From Actinomycetes bacterium (GTDB taxonomy: Bacteria > Actinomycetota > Acidimicrobiia > Acidimicrobiales > Acidimicrobiaceae): a stretch of 10,904 nucleotides of DNA. The stretch lies in contig JAKAPB010000031.1 of assembly GCA_021823045.1 (NCBI GenBank), positions 1-10,904 on the forward strand. The letters run 5' to 3'. The position numbers and the translations under genes are program-made. Of this stretch, positions 8,031 to 10,904 are shown one piece after another. The first letter of the stretch is position 1. Every line of letters starts with the position of its first letter. The notes beneath the pieces were generated by a model. The model was given only the letters and a program-made list of their open reading frames with translations, ran no database searches and was not told where the DNA came from.

Positions 8031-8180
8031 TCAGTAGACCCCGCACATACCATCTATGGAGATCTCAAAAATCTCGATCTCAGAGGGCTCGTCGTCGCCT
8101 TTCAACCGGGCCAATTCTTCCGCAGCGCTATCATTTTGCGGGTTTGCTATCGCGGAATCTAAATTAGTCTCATTCGTCAT
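8031..8180 (-). CDS. mftA: Mycofactocin precursor peptide MftA
   Basis: Ribosomally made precursor of mycofactocin, 49 aa: MTNETNLDSA at the N-terminus, an acidic helical leader (AAEELARLKGDDEPSE), then EIEIFEISIDGMCGVY to the stop. The conserved MftA ending IDGMCGVY is intact. The last two residues, Val48 and Tyr49, are the ones MftC modifies and that become the cofactor after MftE releases them. Start: ATG at 8180 has AGGA seven bases upstream. The gene is easy to miss because it is so short. It lies 56 nt after the quinone oxidoreductase gene and 3 nt before mftB, so it is probably part of one operon. No other start is plausible. Confidence 0.97.
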   Translation of the reverse strand: MTNETNLDSAIANPQNDSAAEELARLKGDDEPSEIEIFEISIDGMCGVY

Positions 8181-8236
8181 AGCCAAATCCTAACCAAAAG
8201 GCGAGCGACAAGTGGTTCAGGGCAGTCCGATAAGAG

Positions 8237-9214
8237 CTAGTTAAAGTCGAAAAGGATTTTACCTTGCGAGCGACCTGATTCGAGGAGATCGTGGGCCGCC
8301 GCAGCGTCTTCTGGCTTGAAAATTTCGGCAATTTGGAATTCGACTCCCAGAACTAGCAGATCCACTGCCCTTTTCAGGATCGGTTTGACTTCGTATGGTC
8401 TCTGATTGCGCAGGTTGGAAAAGGAGTAGCCGATAATGGATCGCGAGGTCGGGTGGAGCTTGTTCGACGGCATAATCCCGGGTTCGCCAGACGCCATTCC
8501 GTAGACGACAATGCGACCAAAGGGGGCAAGCATGCCAGAGTCTTGATCAAAAGTCCAGCCGGCGACTGAATTGAAAATTGCATCTACCCCAACACCGTCG
8601 GTTTCCCGCAGGACCTGGTCGGCGTATGCCGTCGCATTGTCGCCTCGGTAGATCATGGTTGAAGTAGCTCCTAGCTCTTCGGCCCTCGTTACTTTGGAGG
8701 GAGAGCCGACCAGCGCTATAACCTTGCTCATTCCCATCCGTACTGCGAGTTGAACTAGTATCTGACCTACCCCTCCGGATGCCGCATAGATAGCGATCTT
8801 CTCACCTGGTAGCACCCTGGCGGCCCTCTCAAGAAGTTCTATCGCCGTGCAGGCCACCAGTGGACTTGCAGAGACCCTAGCTACTTCCAATTCTGGGGGA
8901 ACAATTGTGACAAGTGATTGCTTTGCAACCAAATAGTCAGCCTGACAGGCTGACGAGAAACCCATAACTCTTTTACCGACGAGCTCTGGTGGCGTAGAGT
9001 CCGTCGCTTGCACTATCCCAGCGAAATCTAGGCCCCCAACATAGGGCATCGAATCTGTTCGATATTGTCCCTTTCGAGCCATAATGTCGGCGAAATTGAG
9101 GGAGGCGAACTCGACTTTGACGAGAAGCTCATCTTCTTTCGGGACCGGGATCGGGATTTCTTGGACGACTAGATTGTCCGTCGAACCAAAGGCGTTTATT
9201 TGTACTGCCCTCAT
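8237..9214 (-). CDS. Zinc-independent NADPH:quinone reductase-like MDR oxidoreductase
   Basis: Protein of 325 aa of the medium-chain dehydrogenase/reductase superfamily, quinone oxidoreductase branch. Such enzymes use NADPH to reduce quinones, enoyl groups or other activated double bonds in the cytosol. Seen: a GroES-like N-terminal domain with SLNFADIMARKGQY (38-51) and GLDFAGIV, then the nucleotide-binding motif AASGGVGQ (144-151), and the C-terminal FKPEDAAAAHDLLESG...GKILF typical of the group. The zinc-ligand pattern of alcohol dehydrogenases is absent. Start: ATG at 9214 has AAAGGAG ten bases upstream; the frame is open for 20 more codons to 9274, but that part has no family match. It reads in the same direction as mftA 56 nt downstream with no visible terminator, so it may head the mft transcript. 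The substrate cannot be told from sequence, and a functional link to mycofactocin is only positional. Confidence 0.9.
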   Translation of the reverse strand: MRAVQINAFGSTDNLVVQEIPIPVPKEDELLVKVEFASLNFADIMARKGQYRTDSMPYVGGLDFAGIVQATDSTPPELVGKRVMGFSSACQADYLVAKQSLVTIVPPELEVARVSASPLVACTAIELLERAARVLPGEKIAIYAASGGVGQILVQLAVRMGMSKVIALVGSPSKVTRAEELGATSTMIYRGDNATAYADQVLRETDGVGVDAIFNSVAGWTFDQDSGMLAPFGRIVVYGMASGEPGIMPSNKLHPTSRSIIGYSFSNLRNQRPYEVKPILKRAVDLLVLGVEFQIAEIFKPEDAAAAHDLLESGRSQGKILFDFN

Positions 9215-9503
9215 CTTTTCTCGACTCCTTTGAGTGATGGATCGGCAAAGCACGAGTACCTTCGCTTGGTCCACACTAATACTTGATTGATCTTGTCTTG
9301 TCCCGGCCCAAAGCTAAAGGACTCAGCGGTTTATGGGTTGGTATCGATAGCGTCGATTTCGGTAGAAACGAGGATAGTTTTGTAGCGAGGGACTTGTCTT
9401 ACTAAAGAGGCCGAACGCTATTACGTGACTACTTTTTTGTTCTCCAGATACGCCAGGTGAACCAGGAGTAAATAGTCAGTCCCAAGCCACGTCTACCCCT
9501 TAT

Positions 9504-9530
9504 GTCGGTTGGATTTATGAGAGTCGGTTG
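9504..9530. repeat. Direct repeat of GTCGGTTG, 19-bp period
   Basis: GTCGGTTG occurs at 9504-9511 and again at 9523-9530, a spacing of about two helical turns. The second copy runs into TTGACT (9528-9533), a -35-like hexamer on the plus strand, although no matching -10 follows at 17 bp. It could be a paired regulator site, but with only 8 bp it may be chance. Confidence 0.35.
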
Positions 9531-9584
9531 ACTTTTAGAGCTGTGGTGGATCGGAAATGTGCGAAAGGTTCGCTCCGGACTTAG

Positions 9585-9603
9585 TATTATTACCAATCGG
9601 TAA
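9585..9603 (+). promoter_or_regulatory. Putative TetR-type operator overlapping a -10-like element
   Basis: TTACC-AATC-GGTAA at 9590-9603 is a perfect inverted repeat with 5-bp arms and a 4-bp spacer, the general form of TetR-family operators. TATTAT (9585-9590) abuts it and could be the -10 box of the synthetase gene, although no good -35 is seen. A repressor here would block transcription start about 76 bp before the GTG codon. The regulator is not in the window; MftR or a fatty-acid-responsive TetR protein are candidates by context only. Confidence 0.45.
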
Positions 9604-9672
9604 GTAAGTCGAATGGCTCGAGGATGTTCACATTACTTTGAGGGCGATCCAGAGGTTCAATTAGGAGGACCC

Positions 9673-10904
9673 GTGTCTTTTATCAGGGAAGCACATGGAA
9701 CCAATGCGGAGATTCATCCGTTTGATCAGACGGGGATAGTAAGGGGTCCCGACGGAATCTTGCGATACGAAGGTATAGCCACCACAATCACCGAAATGGT
9801 GCAACGATCAGTAGAAGGGTATCGATCCTCTGAGGCGCTGGTCGAACTGGGAGGATCAAGGGTAACCTTTGGCGAACTTTGGGATCGCTCGACCGCCTGT
9901 GCTGGCGGGCTTGTGGCCAAGGGTTTGAAATCTGGAGATCGAGTGACCCTTACGCTGCAAGCCGGGGTCGACTGGGTCGTTGGGTTCTTGGGTGTCATTT
10001 TTGCCGGAGGAATCGTGGTCCCCGTAAATACCAGGCTTACCGAGAAGGAGGTTGAGTTCGTCATCTCCGACTCGAAGGCGAAATTTGCCATAGATACCAA
10101 GGAAGACCTCCTCGGAAATACTCGTTACGTGTATCAAGACGCCTTACCGACCGATAGTGCGGCAATCTTTTACACTTCAGGGACCACCGGCTTTCCAAAA
10201 GGGGCGGTTTTAACCCACGAGAACTTCGTCGCTACGGTGGAGAATTGCAGGAGGGCCGCAGGGCTTAGAGCTGGCGAGATGAGGAGCCTAATCTCGGTTC
10301 CGCTTTTCCATGTAACTGGATGCAATTCACAGCTGATGCCGGCGCTGGGACTGGGTGGAACGAGTGTAATTATGCCTGGCCTCGATTTGAGGCTCTTCTT
10401 CCAGGCTATGAGGGAAGAGTCAATTAATCTCTTGCTTTCTGTGCCTGCAATCTACTGGTTAGTACTTAACACTCCGGAATTTGCCTCTTTGGAACTTAGC
10501 AGGGTTGGCTGGGTACTTTATGGTGGTGCGCCAACGCCCCCGAGCCTTGTCCAGGCGATGAGGAGGGCATTTCCAAACGCAAAGCTTGGTAATGGTTTTG
10601 GCCTTACCGAGTCTTCAGCCTTGGCAACTTTTCTACCGGACCGTTACGCTACGCTTCGACCCGAGACGGTGGGGTTTGCGGTACCAGTGATAGATGCAGC
10701 AATATTCGAACCCGATCCAGACAGTTCTATTGGTGAGCTCATGCTACGCGGCCAGAGTGTTTCTCCATCGTACTGGAACAACCCTTTGGCCTCCCAGAAA
10801 ACCTATGTCGATGGATGGTGCATGACCGGCGACATGGCTCGAATCGATCAAGAGGGTTTCGTGACGATCGTGGATCGCAGGAAGGATATGGTCAATCGGG
10901 GCGG
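9673..10904 (+). CDS. Acyl-CoA synthetase (AMP-forming), partial at 3' end
   Basis: Adenylate-forming enzyme that activates a carboxylic or fatty acid with ATP and CoA; 410 codons are present and the frame is open at the right edge. Seen: the ATP/AMP loop YTSGTTGFPKG (167-177), PLFHVTG, LYGGAP, FGLTES (309-314), DGWCMTGD (380-387) and DRRKDMVNRGG starting at 401. The catalytic Lys near the C-terminus lies outside the window. Start: GTG at 9673 with AGGAGG four bases upstream; no ATG gives a sensible alternative. The stretch between VPVNTRLTEKE and the P-loop is only about 50 residues, shorter than in typical FadD or 4CL enzymes, so this is a compact subfamily. It diverges from the quinone oxidoreductase/mft operon and probably shares its regulatory region. 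Chain-length preference cannot be inferred. Confidence 0.93.
   Translation, partial: MSFIREAHGTNAEIHPFDQTGIVRGPDGILRYEGIATTITEMVQRSVEGYRSSEALVELGGSRVTFGELWDRSTACAGGLVAKGLKSGDRVTLTLQAGVDWVVGFLGVIFAGGIVVPVNTRLTEKEVEFVISDSKAKFAIDTKEDLLGNTRYVYQDALPTDSAAIFYTSGTTGFPKGAVLTHENFVATVENCRRAAGLRAGEMRSLISVPLFHVTGCNSQLMPALGLGGTSVIMPGLDLRLFFQAMREESINLLLSVPAIYWLVLNTPEFASLELSRVGWVLYGGAPTPPSLVQAMRRAFPNAKLGNGFGLTESSALATFLPDRYATLRPETVGFAVPVIDAAIFEPDPDSSIGELMLRGQSVSPSYWNNPLASQKTYVDGWCMTGDMARIDQEGFVTIVDRRKDMVNRG

Larger units (their letters stand above)
9215..9672. other. Divergent intergenic region, noncoding
   Basis: About 458 bp between two genes that read away from each other. I checked both strands and found no frame longer than a few codons with a ribosome binding site. 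It must hold the promoter for the acyl-CoA synthetase on the right and probably the one for the quinone oxidoreductase and mft genes on the left. Visible structure: a perfect 5+4+5 inverted repeat (9590-9603), a directly repeated GTCGGTTG (9504 and 9523), and an 8-bp TATCGATA palindrome (9342-9349). No convincing minus-strand promoter hexamers were recognised. Confidence 0.75.

Noticed and set aside
8181..8236. Possible terminator between the quinone oxidoreductase gene and mftA
   Set aside because: Only a 5-bp AACCA/TGGTT pairing with a long loop and no U-tract.
9342..9349. TATCGATA palindrome
   Set aside because: Eight bases, no flanking symmetry or second copy in the intergenic region; expected by chance.
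9726..10137. Minus-strand open frames of 93 and 124 codons
   Set aside because: Antisense to the acyl-CoA synthetase, whose plus-strand frame has clear family motifs.

Overview
The window looks like an actinobacterial chromosome segment of roughly half G+C (judged by eye, not computed). It is built around a mycofactocin (MFT) locus. The lineage call is inference: mycofactocin genes are mostly actinobacterial, and the moderate G+C would suit acidophilic Acidimicrobiia (Acidithrix/Ferrimicrobium-like) better than mycobacteria.

Layout. From about 9214 down to 47, every gene lies on the minus strand and is packed tightly. In order of transcription they are: a zinc-free quinone oxidoreductase-like MDR protein (9214-8237); the mycofactocin precursor peptide mftA (8180-8031, 49 aa, ending IDGMCGVY); its carrier mftB (8027-7761); the radical SAM/SPASM maturase mftC (7777-6629); two tandem FadH/OYE-family flavin/Fe-S oxidoreductases (6629-4674 and 4677-2650); an ETF alpha subunit fixB (2653-1697); an ETF:quinone oxidoreductase-like fixC (start near 1707, end 394); and the ferredoxin-like fixX (316-47). 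Neighbours from mftA to fixC overlap or lie a few bases apart, so they are probably one translationally coupled operon that continues past the left edge. On the plus strand, diverging from the quinone oxidoreductase across a noncoding region of about 458 bp (9215-9672), is an acyl-CoA synthetase (9673 to the right edge, partial). A perfect TTACC-AATC-GGTAA inverted repeat sits in front of it.

How the genes may work together (inference). MftA, MftB and MftC start synthesis of the mycofactocin redox cofactor. The OYE pair carries FMN, 4Fe-4S and nucleotide-binding domains, and FixB/FixC/FixX form a route to quinone. Together they could re-oxidise mycofactocin-linked or acyl-CoA-linked electron carriers into the membrane. 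The divergent acyl-CoA synthetase, and the known control of mft genes by the acyl-CoA-responsive TetR protein MftR, fit a role in lipid or alcohol catabolism. MftD, MftE, MftF, MftR and FixA are not in the window.

Main oddities: fixC has no ATG/GTG/TTG that preserves its FAD-binding N-terminus (best candidate ACG at 1707); both OYE proteins lack the usual catalytic Tyr and His of dienoyl-CoA reductases; and the OYE/Fix module directly follows mftC, where mftD usually sits.
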